Assembly: GCA_041390025.1 (NCBI GenBank)
Contig: JAWKQR010000024.1
Span: forward strand, 17,506 to 81,505
DNA length: 64,000 nucleotides
From: JBFFMO01 sp041390025
Lineage (GTDB): Bacteria; Myxococcota_A; Bradymonadia; Bradymonadales; Bradymonadaceae
Direction of reading: 5' to 3'
The notes beneath the pieces were generated by a model. The model was not told the origin of the DNA and did no database searches. It saw nothing but the letters and a program-made list of their open reading frames with translations. The translations under genes were made by a program, and so were the position numbers. Shown piece by piece: positions 1 through 8,488 of the stretch (the first letter of the stretch is position 1; each line of letters opens with the position of its first letter).

Positions 1-40
1 TTTGGCGGCATCAACTGCTGCTCGCTGTGGAGACGCTTCC

Positions 41-1261
41 ATGCCTAGACCGATCGCTTTGGTCGCAGGTGGGACACGTGGCATCGGACTTGCGACGGGG
101 CTAGCCTTTGCCAAACGCGGGATGGACGTGGTTTTGACGCACCGGTGGGCGAGCGTCGACGACGCGGAGATCTTTGCTGCGTTTGACGCTGCCGAACTTC
201 CACGGCCACAAATCTTCGAGGCCGACATCGCGGACGACGACGCCACCGACACCCTGCTGGATCACATCGGCAGACCGGTGGATGTTTTCGTTCCTAATGT
301 GTGTGTGGCGGCACGCGGCGACGGGAACTTCCATGCCCGAACGTTGCGTCAGAGCTTGGCATACAGCGCTTGGCCGATGCTTCGTTACGTGGAGGCCATG
401 GCGCAAAAATTCGGGGAGGTGCCGCGGCACATCATCGCGACGTCCTCGGATGGTCACGAACACTTCTACCCCGGATACGACTATGTGGCCGCGTCCAAAG
501 CCTTGCTCGAAGGCCTGTGCGTCGAGCTCGCGGCCCGTTTTCCGCAGTCCCGCGTCAACGCCGTGCGCGCCCGTCAGGTCGACACCCACAGTTTCCGCGA
601 GATGTTTCCGGCCGATTCCCGCGAACACATCGCGAGCTTTTCCGAGTTTGACCTCGATGCCGCCGACGTCGCGCAGGCGATCGTTGCACTCACCGATCCC
701 GCATTCGCGGGCATCACGGGGCAGACCATCGTCATCGACCGCGGCGCGACCCACATGGACAACTTGGTGTGTGTCGCCCCACGGCTGTTGGGAATGCCTG
801 CTCCGTGGGAATCGATCCCGAGTCTGTCCGAGGCGCCCGCGGGGCGCCTTTGGGTCGACGCCGGGGTGGCTCCAGCCCACGGCCGTTTCGATGTGGTCAC
901 GCTGGCCGAGTTAGAGGGCAAAACCATTCCCAGCCAGGTGGTTCTGGGCATCGACTGGGACGCGGTCTCGCTTGATTCCTTGGAGCGCGTGGCACACGCG
1001 ATGGTCGACATTCTACAGACGGCACAAACACAGGGGCATCTGGTGCACCACGCGCTGCAGATTGATCGCGGGACATCGCCTGGCATTGAGCTCTCGCATA
1101 CGCTGGCGCGCTACTGGAACGCTTGGCGCGTGAGCCTGGACACCCGCGTGAATTTCGTCGCGACTGCCCCGAATTCCGATCCGACGCCCATTGTCGATGG
1201 CCTTTTCGGTGGGGCTTTTGACAACGTTCACGGCCACCGTTTTGTCTGGGAGAATCGATGA
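41..1261 (+). CDS. SDR-family, enoyl-reductase-like protein with C-terminal extension
   Basis: Short-chain dehydrogenase/reductase of about 406 residues. The NAD(P) motif GGTRGIG is at residues 10-16 and SSD at 135-137. The Tyr-Lys pair is Y146-x6-K153, the spacing of FabI/FabL enoyl-ACP reductases and not the YxxxK of ordinary SDRs. The Rossmann domain ends near residue 250. About 150 further residues match no domain I recognise. I start at the ATG at 41, preceded by GGAGA at 29-33; an in-frame TTG lies upstream at 2. It overlaps the next gene by ATGA. It is a paralogue of the SDR at 7389-8210, so the operon carries two such enzymes. A role in reducing an enoyl-thioester on the operon's carrier protein is inferred. 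Confidence 0.75.
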   Translation: MPRPIALVAGGTRGIGLATGLAFAKRGMDVVLTHRWASVDDAEIFAAFDAAELPRPQIFEADIADDDATDTLLDHIGRPVDVFVPNVCVAARGDGNFHARTLRQSLAYSAWPMLRYVEAMAQKFGEVPRHIIATSSDGHEHFYPGYDYVAASKALLEGLCVELAARFPQSRVNAVRARQVDTHSFREMFPADSREHIASFSEFDLDAADVAQAIVALTDPAFAGITGQTIVIDRGATHMDNLVCVAPRLLGMPAPWESIPSLSEAPAGRLWVDAGVAPAHGRFDVVTLAELEGKTIPSQVVLGIDWDAVSLDSLERVAHAMVDILQTAQTQGHLVHHALQIDRGTSPGIELSHTLARYWNAWRVSLDTRVNFVATAPNSDPTPIVDGLFGGAFDNVHGHRFVWENR

Positions 1262-2499
1262 ATCCTTTCCGTCAGAATCTGGCCGACTTTCACATTGGGC
1301 ATGACGAGGATCCCCTCAAAGCGCCGGATGATTTCCTGGCGTGGCGACGCAGCGAACCCGAGATCCACGCCTTGTTTGAACGCACGTTGACCGAGGCCGC
1401 CGACGTTCACACCTCGATCCAGACGCCGGCCGCCGACCAACGTGTCATCAACATGGCCTCGCTGGACTACTTGGGCATCTGTCGAAATCCTGCGGTTGTG
1501 CAAGCGCAACAGGCTGCGCTGGACGTTTGGGGCTCGGGTGCGTGTGGCGTTCCGCTGCTCAGCGGCATGACGACCAAACACCGCGAGCTCGAAGACCAGA
1601 TGTCCGCGCTGACCGGTAAGTCGGGCACCATTTTGTTCTCAAGCGGATTTGCCGGTGCGATTGGAATCTGCTCGGCCATTCTGCGACGCGGCGACGTCGC
1701 GATCCTCGACGCGTTCGCCCACATGTCGTGGGTCGATGGTGTCCACATGTCGGGTGCAGGCCTGGCGACGTTTGACCACAACGACCCTGAGTCGTTGGAC
1801 GCCATGCTGACCAAGTTTGGCTCGAAACGGCGCATCGTCGTCGTGGACGGTCTGTATTCGATGGACGGCGACTACGCGAACCTGCCGGCCTTGCTCGACG
1901 TCTGCGACCGGCACGGCGTCGGCCTGATCGTCGACGAAGCGCACTCGATCTTTGCAGTGGGCAAAAACGGGGGTGGTGCCACCGAACACTTTGGCGTTTC
2001 GGACCGTGTTCGCATGGTGTTTGGCACGTTCTCGAAAGCGCTGAGTGTCATTGGGGCGTTTGCGAGCGCCGACGCCGAGCTGTTGGAGTACGTCCGCTAT
2101 TACAGCCATCCCTATGTGTTCTCGGCTGCGCTGCCCCCCGCGACCGTGGCCGGCATCAGCGCCGCGGTCGACGTCATCCGCAACGACAGCGAGATTCGGC
2201 CACGTTTGGCCGCGAACGCCGACTACTTCCGACAGAGTTTGCAGGCGCGCGGGTTCGACACCGGCACAAGCGAGTCGCACGTCGTGCCCGTCATCGTCGG
2301 CAGCGACCGTGAGCTGCTCTACCGCGGCACCCACGCCCTGATGATGCGTGGATTGTTTGTCGCCCCCGTGGACTACCCCGCAGTGCCCGAGGACAAAGTC
2401 CGGCTGCGATGTGCCGTGAGCGCGGGGCATTCGCGTGAAGACCTCGATTTCGCGGTGGACCTCATCACGGACGTGTTCGCCGCCGCGAGGCACACATGA
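1258..2499 (+). CDS. Alpha-oxoamine synthase (AONS/serine palmitoyltransferase-like, PLP)
   Basis: Fold-type I PLP enzyme of 413 residues. H155 is in DAFAHMS, D226 in VDEAHS, and the Schiff-base lysine K260 in GTFSKAL, as in 8-amino-7-oxononanoate synthase, serine palmitoyltransferase and CqsA. The family condenses an acyl-thioester with an amino acid, with decarboxylation, to give an alpha-aminoketone. No other biotin genes are nearby, so biotin synthesis is unlikely. Within a FAS/PKS-like operon it most plausibly releases the finished acyl chain from the carrier protein (inference). It has a roughly 45-residue N-terminal extension before the core. It overlaps both neighbours by 4 bases, so translation is probably coupled. 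Confidence 0.88.
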   Translation: MNPFRQNLADFHIGHDEDPLKAPDDFLAWRRSEPEIHALFERTLTEAADVHTSIQTPAADQRVINMASLDYLGICRNPAVVQAQQAALDVWGSGACGVPLLSGMTTKHRELEDQMSALTGKSGTILFSSGFAGAIGICSAILRRGDVAILDAFAHMSWVDGVHMSGAGLATFDHNDPESLDAMLTKFGSKRRIVVVDGLYSMDGDYANLPALLDVCDRHGVGLIVDEAHSIFAVGKNGGGATEHFGVSDRVRMVFGTFSKALSVIGAFASADAELLEYVRYYSHPYVFSAALPPATVAGISAAVDVIRNDSEIRPRLAANADYFRQSLQARGFDTGTSESHVVPVIVGSDRELLYRGTHALMMRGLFVAPVDYPAVPEDKVRLRCAVSAGHSREDLDFAVDLITDVFAAARHT

Positions 2500-3422
2500 C
2501 TCGCCCGTTGATCTTCATGTTTGGAGGCCAAAGCTCACGCGATGAAGCGATGGTGGACCGCCTGTGCGCGGTCGCCCCCACCATTGGAGACACCGCGAAA
2601 CAACGCGCCACGCTCGACTTCCGGTCGAACCACGGCATCCAGACCAGCGTCCATGCCGTGACCCTTGGTTGGCTTGAGCTCCTTGGCGCAAACGGACTCG
2701 AACCGACGGCATCCGCGGGGTTGTCGCTCGGGGAGTACGCTCACCTGGTGGCGATCGGCGCGCTCGACGCACAGGCGTCGGTGGACTTGGTGGCCAAGCG
2801 TGGTCAGCTGTACGACGAAGGCCCCGACGGTGTGATGGCTGCGATTTATCCCATCGCCTGGGAAGACCTTTCGCCGCTCGTCGACGCGGTCAATCAACAG
2901 TTTGGCCATGGTGCCGTCGCGCCGGCCGTCTTTAACAGCCCTTCGCAGATCGTCGTCGCGGGCACCAAAGAAGCCGTCGACGCTGTGATCGAGCTTGCGG
3001 ATGCCAACCACTACGCTGCGGCGACGGTCATCGAGCACCGAATTCCCATGCACGTCGAGCGTTTTCGCCCGGTTGCCGTGCGCCTGCATCATGTGTTGGA
3101 GGAAACGCCTTGGAAACCCACATCGACAGCGTACTACCCCAACGTCGCGGGGGAGCCAACCGAGGCCACACCACACACGATCGTCGAGTTGCTGTCGCGC
3201 CACGTCTATCAGCCCGTACGCTGGCAGCAGACGATCGACTTGCTCGCGTCAACCTACGCCGATGGCGTATTCGTTGAGGTCGGGCCGCGTTCGGTTTTGG
3301 GCGACATGATGCGCCGACGTTGGCATCCCGGTCGCACGATTTTTTCCATCGACCCATGGGAATCTGCCACGCCGCGCGAAACGGTTGCGCAGACCCTCGC
3401 GGAGATACGCGATGTCCTTTGA
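2496..3422 (+). CDS. Malonyl-CoA:ACP transacylase-like acyltransferase (FabD family)
   Basis: FabD/PKS acyltransferase fold, 308 residues. The oxyanion loop is FGGQSS at 9-14. The nucleophile is S77 in GLSLGE, where the family usually has GHSLGE, so the residue before the serine is Leu instead of His. R102 sits in AKRGQ, the position that binds a carboxylated extender, and H186 in PMHVERF is the likely catalytic His. It would load malonyl units onto the ACP at 8229-8483. The ATGA overlap with the PLP gene and the 11-base overlap with the next gene place it inside the operon. A second, housekeeping FabD is expected elsewhere in the genome. Confidence 0.85.
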   Translation: MTRPLIFMFGGQSSRDEAMVDRLCAVAPTIGDTAKQRATLDFRSNHGIQTSVHAVTLGWLELLGANGLEPTASAGLSLGEYAHLVAIGALDAQASVDLVAKRGQLYDEGPDGVMAAIYPIAWEDLSPLVDAVNQQFGHGAVAPAVFNSPSQIVVAGTKEAVDAVIELADANHYAAATVIEHRIPMHVERFRPVAVRLHHVLEETPWKPTSTAYYPNVAGEPTEATPHTIVELLSRHVYQPVRWQQTIDLLASTYADGVFVEVGPRSVLGDMMRRRWHPGRTIFSIDPWESATPRETVAQTLAEIRDVL

Positions 3423-3939
3423 TGACGTTTCAAAACGCTTGCGAACGGCGCGGCGCGGCCCCTTGTTTGACCGGGCCGACTTCGAGCCCACCGCCTATGG
3501 TCGCGACGACATTGCTCAGATTTTGCCGCACCGCGGGTCGATGCTGTTGCTCGACCACATCGTTGGCGTGGTGCCCGGTCAACGCATCTTCGCGACCCGT
3601 ACCATCGATCCAAACGACCCCGTGTTCGAGGGCCACTTCCCGGGCGATCCGGTCTATCCAGGCGCCCTTCAGATCGAGGCCATCGGTCAAGCGGGCCTGT
3701 GCCTCGACGCGTTTCGCGAATCGTCGACGCTGGCATCATCCGCCGCGCGACCCGTGCGATTGCTCAAGGTCTTGGAGGCCCACTTCCTACTGCCGGTGCG
3801 TCCGGGAGACCATGTGGATCTGATTTCGGAATTGGTCGAAGACAACGGCTACACCTTCATCACGCTCGGGCAGATGGTCCGAAACGGCGAGACCGTGAGT
3901 GTGGGCGCGTTCGAGGCGATGTTTGTGGAGGAATACTGA
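3412..3939 (+). CDS. FabZ/FabA-like 3-hydroxyacyl-ACP dehydratase
   Basis: Hot-dog-fold protein of 175 residues. The family signature GHFPGDPVYPG lies near residues 74-84, with catalytic H75, and E89 is in QIEAIGQAG. FabZ dehydrates 3-hydroxyacyl-ACP to the trans-2-enoyl form. About 25 residues precede the usual FabZ start. The ATG at 3412 lies inside the end of the acyltransferase gene, and the downstream FabG begins one base after this stop. With FabG and the enoyl-reductase-like SDRs it forms a full beta-carbon reduction set. Confidence 0.88.
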   Translation: MSFDDVSKRLRTARRGPLFDRADFEPTAYGRDDIAQILPHRGSMLLLDHIVGVVPGQRIFATRTIDPNDPVFEGHFPGDPVYPGALQIEAIGQAGLCLDAFRESSTLASSAARPVRLLKVLEAHFLLPVRPGDHVDLISELVEDNGYTFITLGQMVRNGETVSVGAFEAMFVEEY

Positions 3940-3940
3940 G

Positions 3941-4684
3941 ATGACCAAGCGCATGTTTATCACGGGTGGATCACGCGGCATTGGCGCGGCCATTGTCGAA
4001 GCGGCTGCAGCCGCAGGCTGGGACGTTGGGTTTACGTACGTGTCCAACGAATCCGCCGCTGCCGAAGTCGCTCAGCGCGCCTCCGCCCACGGCACCAAGA
4101 TTCGGCACTGGCAGCTCGACGTTCGAAACTCGGCCAATGTTGACGAGGTCGCCGACGCATTCTTGGCGGAGTTCGAGTCCGTCGACGCTGTGATCTGCAA
4201 CGCCGGGATCAACCGCAATGGGCTTGCCTATTCGATGAACGACGAGGACTGGGACGCGGTCATCGGGACAAACTTGACGGGCAGTTTCTACGTCTGCCGT
4301 GCCTTTCTGCCCGAGCTCGTTGCCAACCGCGCTGGGCGCATCTTGATGATGAGCTCGATCACCGCCGAAGGCGCGAGCGGACAAGCTGCGTACGCCGCAA
4401 GCAAAGCGGGCCTGAAGGGCTTGGCGCAGACCCTCGCCAAAGAGTACGGCCCCAAAGGCATCACCACGAATGTCCTGGTGCCAGGCTACTTCCCCACCGA
4501 CATGACCAGCGGCGAAGCCATGGCCGAAGGCCTCAAAGACTTCGCCATTTCGTATTGCCCCCTGCGGCGACTCGGCGAGCTCGATGAACTCGCCGCGAGC
4601 GTCTTGTTTTTGTGTGGTGACGGTGCAGGCTTCATCAACGGTGCGGTCATCGACGTCACCGGTGGGCTTGGATGGGCACCCTAG
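3941..4684 (+). CDS. 3-oxoacyl-ACP reductase-like SDR (FabG family)
   Basis: Classical SDR of 247 residues with the cofactor motif GGSRGIG at 9-15, NAG at 87-89, S139 in MMSSI and Y151-xxx-K155. The end of the protein carries the FINGAVIDVTGG pattern of FabG. It would reduce a 3-oxoacyl-ACP to the 3-hydroxy form for the dehydratase encoded just upstream. Unlike the two outer SDRs of this operon it has the ordinary YxxxK spacing. The ATG follows the dehydratase stop directly, with GGAGGAA upstream. Confidence 0.88.
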   Translation: MTKRMFITGGSRGIGAAIVEAAAAAGWDVGFTYVSNESAAAEVAQRASAHGTKIRHWQLDVRNSANVDEVADAFLAEFESVDAVICNAGINRNGLAYSMNDEDWDAVIGTNLTGSFYVCRAFLPELVANRAGRILMMSSITAEGASGQAAYAASKAGLKGLAQTLAKEYGPKGITTNVLVPGYFPTDMTSGEAMAEGLKDFAISYCPLRRLGELDELAASVLFLCGDGAGFINGAVIDVTGGLGWAP

Positions 4685-4692
4685 GATTCGCC

Positions 4693-5943
4693 ATGAAGAT
4701 CGGAATCGAACAACTTCACGTCTATCCTTGCTCGCTGGCCGTCGACATGCGCGAGCTCGCCGAACATCGCGGGGCGAACGCCGATGAAATCTGCGGCGAC
4801 ATGATGATCTCGCAACGGTCGTTTAATCCGCCGTGGGAGGATCCGGTCACCACGGCCGTCAACGCCGCCAACGCGTTGCTCAACGACGACGACCGCCGCG
4901 CCATCAAGCTGCTGTTGGTCGGTTCGGAGTCTGGCCCAGACCAGGAAAAAGCCCTGTCGACATGGGTTCAGCGCTACGTCGGCTTGGGCGACGACTGCCG
5001 AAACCTCGAGATCAAACACGCATGTTACGCGGGGACCGGTGCCGTTGTGTTGGCCGCAAATTGGCTTGCGATGCAGCCCGAAGGCACCAAAGCGCTGGTC
5101 ATCACGACGGACCAGAGCCGCGAGCACTTTGGCAAGCCGTACGAATTTGTGATGGGGGCAGGCGCGGTCGCGATTCTGCTGTCAAAAACACCCGACTTTC
5201 TGGCCCTCGAGCTGGATAAATCGGGGTTCTACACCCACGAGGTCGCCGATCTGACCCGCCCGACATCGCGCGTCGAAGCCGGCCACAGCGAGACGAGCCT
5301 GCTGTCGTATCTTGATGCGGTCGACATCACGTTTGAGCGCTACTGCGCGGCGGCCAAGACCACGCCAACAACCGGCGATGAGCTCCGCGCTCTGGTCCCA
5401 TTCCAGATCTACCACGCGCCCTTTGGCGGCATCACCCGGCGCGCGCATCGAGCGATTTGGCGAACGCTGGACGACTTCTCGGCGACGCACTGCAACGAGG
5501 ACTTCAATCAACGCGTCGCACCGACACTCGCCCACAACCGCCGTATGGGCGGAACCTATGCCTCCAGCATTTTTGTGAGCATGCTCGGCTGCGTGGATGC
5601 GTTTGGCGCCAACGTCGTTGGACAGCGGCTCGGGGTCTACTCCTACGGCTCGGGCTCAAGCGCAGAGTTCTTCAGCGGCGTCTTCGGCAAGCGTGCGGTC
5701 GATGTTGCGCACGCGGCGGGGTTGGCAGCTGGCTTGGATGCGCGGCTCGACCTTGGCGTCCACGGTTACGAAGCCGCTGAGCGCTTCCGTACCCAGACGA
5801 TCGACCAGGGCGACTACACGGTTCCACGGGATGGCTTCGGTGACCTGTTTGCGACCACGTACGCAGCTCAGCGCCGGCTGGTCTTCACGGGCATGCGGGA
5901 GTTTGAGCGCCAGTACGCGTGGAGCAACGGAGACGCGGCATGA
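4693..5943 (+). CDS. HMG-CoA synthase-like beta-branching enzyme (PksG-type HCS)
   Basis: Thiolase-fold HMG-CoA synthase family, 416 residues. The nucleophile is C111 in HACYAGTG and the family His is H241 in IYHAPFGG. In secondary metabolism such enzymes add an acetyl unit from a donor ACP to a beta-keto-thioester, the first step of beta-methyl branching. The following two genes are the matching dehydratase and decarboxylase homologues, as in PKS HCS cassettes, and there are no mevalonate genes nearby. ATG at 4693; the stop overlaps the next start as ATGA. A donor-ACP ketosynthase-like decarboxylase (PksF) is not visible. Confidence 0.88.
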   Translation: MKIGIEQLHVYPCSLAVDMRELAEHRGANADEICGDMMISQRSFNPPWEDPVTTAVNAANALLNDDDRRAIKLLLVGSESGPDQEKALSTWVQRYVGLGDDCRNLEIKHACYAGTGAVVLAANWLAMQPEGTKALVITTDQSREHFGKPYEFVMGAGAVAILLSKTPDFLALELDKSGFYTHEVADLTRPTSRVEAGHSETSLLSYLDAVDITFERYCAAAKTTPTTGDELRALVPFQIYHAPFGGITRRAHRAIWRTLDDFSATHCNEDFNQRVAPTLAHNRRMGGTYASSIFVSMLGCVDAFGANVVGQRLGVYSYGSGSSAEFFSGVFGKRAVDVAHAAGLAAGLDARLDLGVHGYEAAERFRTQTIDQGDYTVPRDGFGDLFATTYAAQRRLVFTGMREFERQYAWSNGDAA

Positions 5944-6650
5944 ACACACACGCTGTTTCATTGCCCGCGAAGCTGACCCACGGCGGCTTGCTGCAGTTTC
6001 GCGACCAGGTGCTCGCCGCCCCAAGCGGGTCGATCATCGTCGTCCATGGCGCAACGGACGAGGTCTTTTGTGAAGGCTTGGCGCTTGGCGCCCTGGCGGC
6101 GGTCTCGCCGACGCTGCGAGACGAAGGCCTCGACGCGTTCTCTGACGCGATCTGGGCACTTTTGGCCGGCCCCAACCCATGCATTGCCCAGGTCACCGGC
6201 CGGGCGATTGGCGGCGGCTTTGGCATCGCCGCGGCTTGCGACGTGGTCATCGCGACACCCCATGCCAGCTTTGGTCTCCCCGAACCCTTGTTTGGGCTGA
6301 TCCCGGGGCTGATCACCCCCATCATTCGGCAGCGTGTTTCGTCGCCCACGCTGCGGCGACTCGCGATCCGCGGGGAGTCGATGGACGCGCAAACCGCGTT
6401 GGCGTTGGGGGTGGCTGACGCAGTTGTTGGTGACGACGTGTTGGAAAAAACCGTGCGTGGTTGGGTGCGGCGCCTTGCCCGGGCCCATCCGCCGGCGGTG
6501 GGTCGCCTGAAGACGTGGCTCGGCGAGATGGACGATATTCGTGCTCAGATGGACGTCGGCAAGACACACATGCGCGAGCTCTTGTCTGATCCACACGTCA
6601 TGCAGCGCGTCGCCGCTTTTGAAGCCGGGCTCGCCCCGTGGGAGGTCTGA
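5940..6650 (+). CDS. Enoyl-CoA hydratase-family protein, ECH1-like (PksH-type dehydratase)
   Basis: Crotonase-fold protein of 236 residues with the oxyanion-hole region IGGGFG near residue 92 and the helix CDVVIATPHASFGLPE that follows. In HCS cassettes the first hydratase-like enzyme dehydrates the HMG-type intermediate to the glutaconyl form. Assignment to ECH1 is by position directly after the HMG-synthase gene and by being more divergent than its neighbour. It overlaps both flanking genes by 1-4 bases. Confidence 0.8.
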   Translation: MNTHAVSLPAKLTHGGLLQFRDQVLAAPSGSIIVVHGATDEVFCEGLALGALAAVSPTLRDEGLDAFSDAIWALLAGPNPCIAQVTGRAIGGGFGIAAACDVVIATPHASFGLPEPLFGLIPGLITPIIRQRVSSPTLRRLAIRGESMDAQTALALGVADAVVGDDVLEKTVRGWVRRLARAHPPAVGRLKTWLGEMDDIRAQMDVGKTHMRELLSDPHVMQRVAAFEAGLAPWEV

Positions 6651-7396
6651 TGAACGACACCACAAAACATGGTGTGAGCCTATCCGTCGAGTCGCACATC
6701 GCCGCCGTGACCATGGCAGATGCGGCTGGGCGGAACGCCTTGTCCGGCGGGTTTGTCGCCGAACTGCTCGCGGCCTTGGAAGACGCCAAGCAACTGCCCG
6801 AGGTCCGTGTTGTCGTGTTGCGCGGACTGCCTGAGATCTTTTGCAGCGGCGCGGACCTCAGCGTGCTCGGCGATCTGAAACACTCACGCGTGCGGCCAAG
6901 CGAGCTCGGCGTCGCCGAGACCTTGTTGAAGTTTCCCGTCCCCATCATCGCCGCCTGCGAGGGCTACGCGATTGGTGGTGGCTTCACGCTCGCGCTCGCG
7001 TGCGATTTTGTGGTGCTCGCCAACGAACATCGTTACGGCTTTAACTTCATGGACTTGGGCATCACGCCGGGCATGGGAACCACACGACTCGCGGCGTATT
7101 TTCTGGGTGAGCCGACGGCCAACGAGCTGATGTTCTCGAGCGAGTGCCGCAAAGGCCGCGCCTTTCAGGGCAGCCAGATCTCGCGCATCGTGCCATCCGC
7201 CGATGTCTGGGACGCGGCCATGGACTTGGCGTCTCGGATCGCGCAAAACCCACGACAAAACATCGAACTGCTCAAACAAAGCCTGACGCTGGGGCGGCGC
7301 AAGGATTTCATCGAGGCGATGACCCTCGAATCCCTGATGCACGAGACCACGTTGGCCAACTTGAACCTCATGAATTTTGGTGGAACCCATGATTAA
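6650..7396 (+). CDS. Enoyl-CoA hydratase-family protein, ECH2-like (PksI-type decarboxylase)
   Basis: Crotonase-fold protein of 248 residues. It has FCSGADL near residue 64, IGGGFT near 107, and FMDLGITPGMGTT, a pattern close to PksI/CurF decarboxylases of beta-branching cassettes. The expected reaction is decarboxylation of the glutaconyl-type thioester to leave a beta-methyl (or exomethylene) branch. It starts within the stop of the previous gene (TGATG) and overlaps the following SDR by 8 bases. Confidence 0.83.
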   Translation: MNDTTKHGVSLSVESHIAAVTMADAAGRNALSGGFVAELLAALEDAKQLPEVRVVVLRGLPEIFCSGADLSVLGDLKHSRVRPSELGVAETLLKFPVPIIAACEGYAIGGGFTLALACDFVVLANEHRYGFNFMDLGITPGMGTTRLAAYFLGEPTANELMFSSECRKGRAFQGSQISRIVPSADVWDAAMDLASRIAQNPRQNIELLKQSLTLGRRKDFIEAMTLESLMHETTLANLNLMNFGGTHD

Positions 7397-8210
7397 TCTC
7401 GCGAACAAGGTGGTGCTGGTGACCGGCGGTACCATGGGCATCGGGCTTGCGACCGGCCTCGCGTTTGGCCGCGCTGGGGCGAACCTTGTGTTGACCTACC
7501 GTTGGGGCACCGCGGACATGGACGAGGTCTACGCGAAGTTCGAGGCCGTCGGTGCACCGCGCCCGCTCATTTTGGAGGCCGACGTGTCCAACGATGACGA
7601 CCTCGACGCGCTGCTCGAAGCGATCGCGCAACACCACGAACGGGTAGACGTCTTTGTGTCCAACGTCGCGTTCGCATTACGGATCAACGACCTGAGCGAC
7701 TACTCACGCCGCGGACTCGCGCAGAGCATCGATTATTCGACGTGGCCGATGTTCGCCTACACCGAACGCATCCATCAACGGTTTGGCGCGTATCCAAAGT
7801 ACGTGCTCGGCATGTCGAGCGATGGCCCCGATGGCTACTTCCAAAACTACGACTTCGTCGCGTTTTCGAAGTCCGTGCTCGAGACCATGTGCCGCTACAT
7901 GAACTTCCGGTTGTTCGACGAAGGCACCCGAGTCAACGTCATCCGGTCTCGGCTCGTCCGCACGGAGTCGTTCGACAACACCTTCGGCGCCGAATTCCAC
8001 GAATTCCTCGAAACCTTGGGCGGATTCGAGGATTGCTACACGACCCCCGAGGACATCGGAAATGTCGCGTTGGCCTTGTGCAGTGGGCTGATGGATGCCG
8101 TGGGCGGACAGGTCATCATGGTCGACAAAGGCTTTGAATTCTTCGACAACCTCATGGGAATTGGGGAACGTGCGAAGCGAAAAAACGTGAAAATCAAACG
8201 AGAAAGTTAA
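7389..8210 (+). CDS. SDR-family, enoyl-reductase-like protein (Y-x6-K)
   Basis: SDR of 273 residues with the cofactor motif GGTMGIG at 13-19, MSSDG at 142-146 and Y154-x6-K161, the FabI/FabL-type spacing. It aligns along its length with the first SDR of the operon (shared GIGLATGLAF, RPxILEAD, VDVF and W-PM segments) but lacks that protein's 150-residue extension. Placed directly after the decarboxylase homologue, it may reduce the branched enoyl product (inference). The C-terminus ends in a short basic tail. Confidence 0.78.
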   Translation: MINLANKVVLVTGGTMGIGLATGLAFGRAGANLVLTYRWGTADMDEVYAKFEAVGAPRPLILEADVSNDDDLDALLEAIAQHHERVDVFVSNVAFALRINDLSDYSRRGLAQSIDYSTWPMFAYTERIHQRFGAYPKYVLGMSSDGPDGYFQNYDFVAFSKSVLETMCRYMNFRLFDEGTRVNVIRSRLVRTESFDNTFGAEFHEFLETLGGFEDCYTTPEDIGNVALALCSGLMDAVGGQVIMVDKGFEFFDNLMGIGERAKRKNVKIKRES

Positions 8211-8228
8211 CTCAACAGGGAGACGGAA

Positions 8229-8483
8229 ATGACAAAAGACGAAGTGTTTGCGGTCGTAAAGAAACATATCCTCGACATCGTGGATGGCGCCGATGCGGAC
8301 GCCATCACCCCCGAGATTTCGATGAAGGACGCCGGTGCCAGCAGTTTGGACATGGTCGAGGTGGTCTCGTGCACGATGCGTGAGCTAAAGGTCCGCGTGC
8401 CACGCTCGGAACTCTCAAAACTCGAGAACATCGCCGGCCTAGTGGATCTCATCCACGTTGCTGTGCTCGAAAAGAACGCATAA
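8229..8483 (+). CDS. Acyl carrier protein
   Basis: Small acidic four-helix carrier protein of 84 residues. The phosphopantetheine serine is most likely S39 in GASSLD; canonical ACPs have GxDSLD, so the conserved Asp is replaced by Ser. MVEVV follows, as expected for helix II. The ATG at 8229 has AGGGAG upstream. It closes the ten-gene operon and is probably the scaffold for the acyl chain or the donor ACP for beta-branching; only one ACP is visible, so it may do both. Confidence 0.85.
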   Translation: MTKDEVFAVVKKHILDIVDGADADAITPEISMKDAGASSLDMVEVVSCTMRELKVRVPRSELSKLENIAGLVDLIHVAVLEKNA

Positions 8484-8488
8484 GCCTT

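Noticed and set aside
1258..2499. BioF (biotin synthesis)
   Set aside because: The residues fit the whole alpha-oxoamine synthase family, and the neighbours are FAS/PKS-type genes with no other bio gene.
4693..5943. Mevalonate-pathway HMG-CoA synthase
   Set aside because: No mevalonate genes are nearby, and two crotonase-family genes follow directly, as in beta-branching cassettes.
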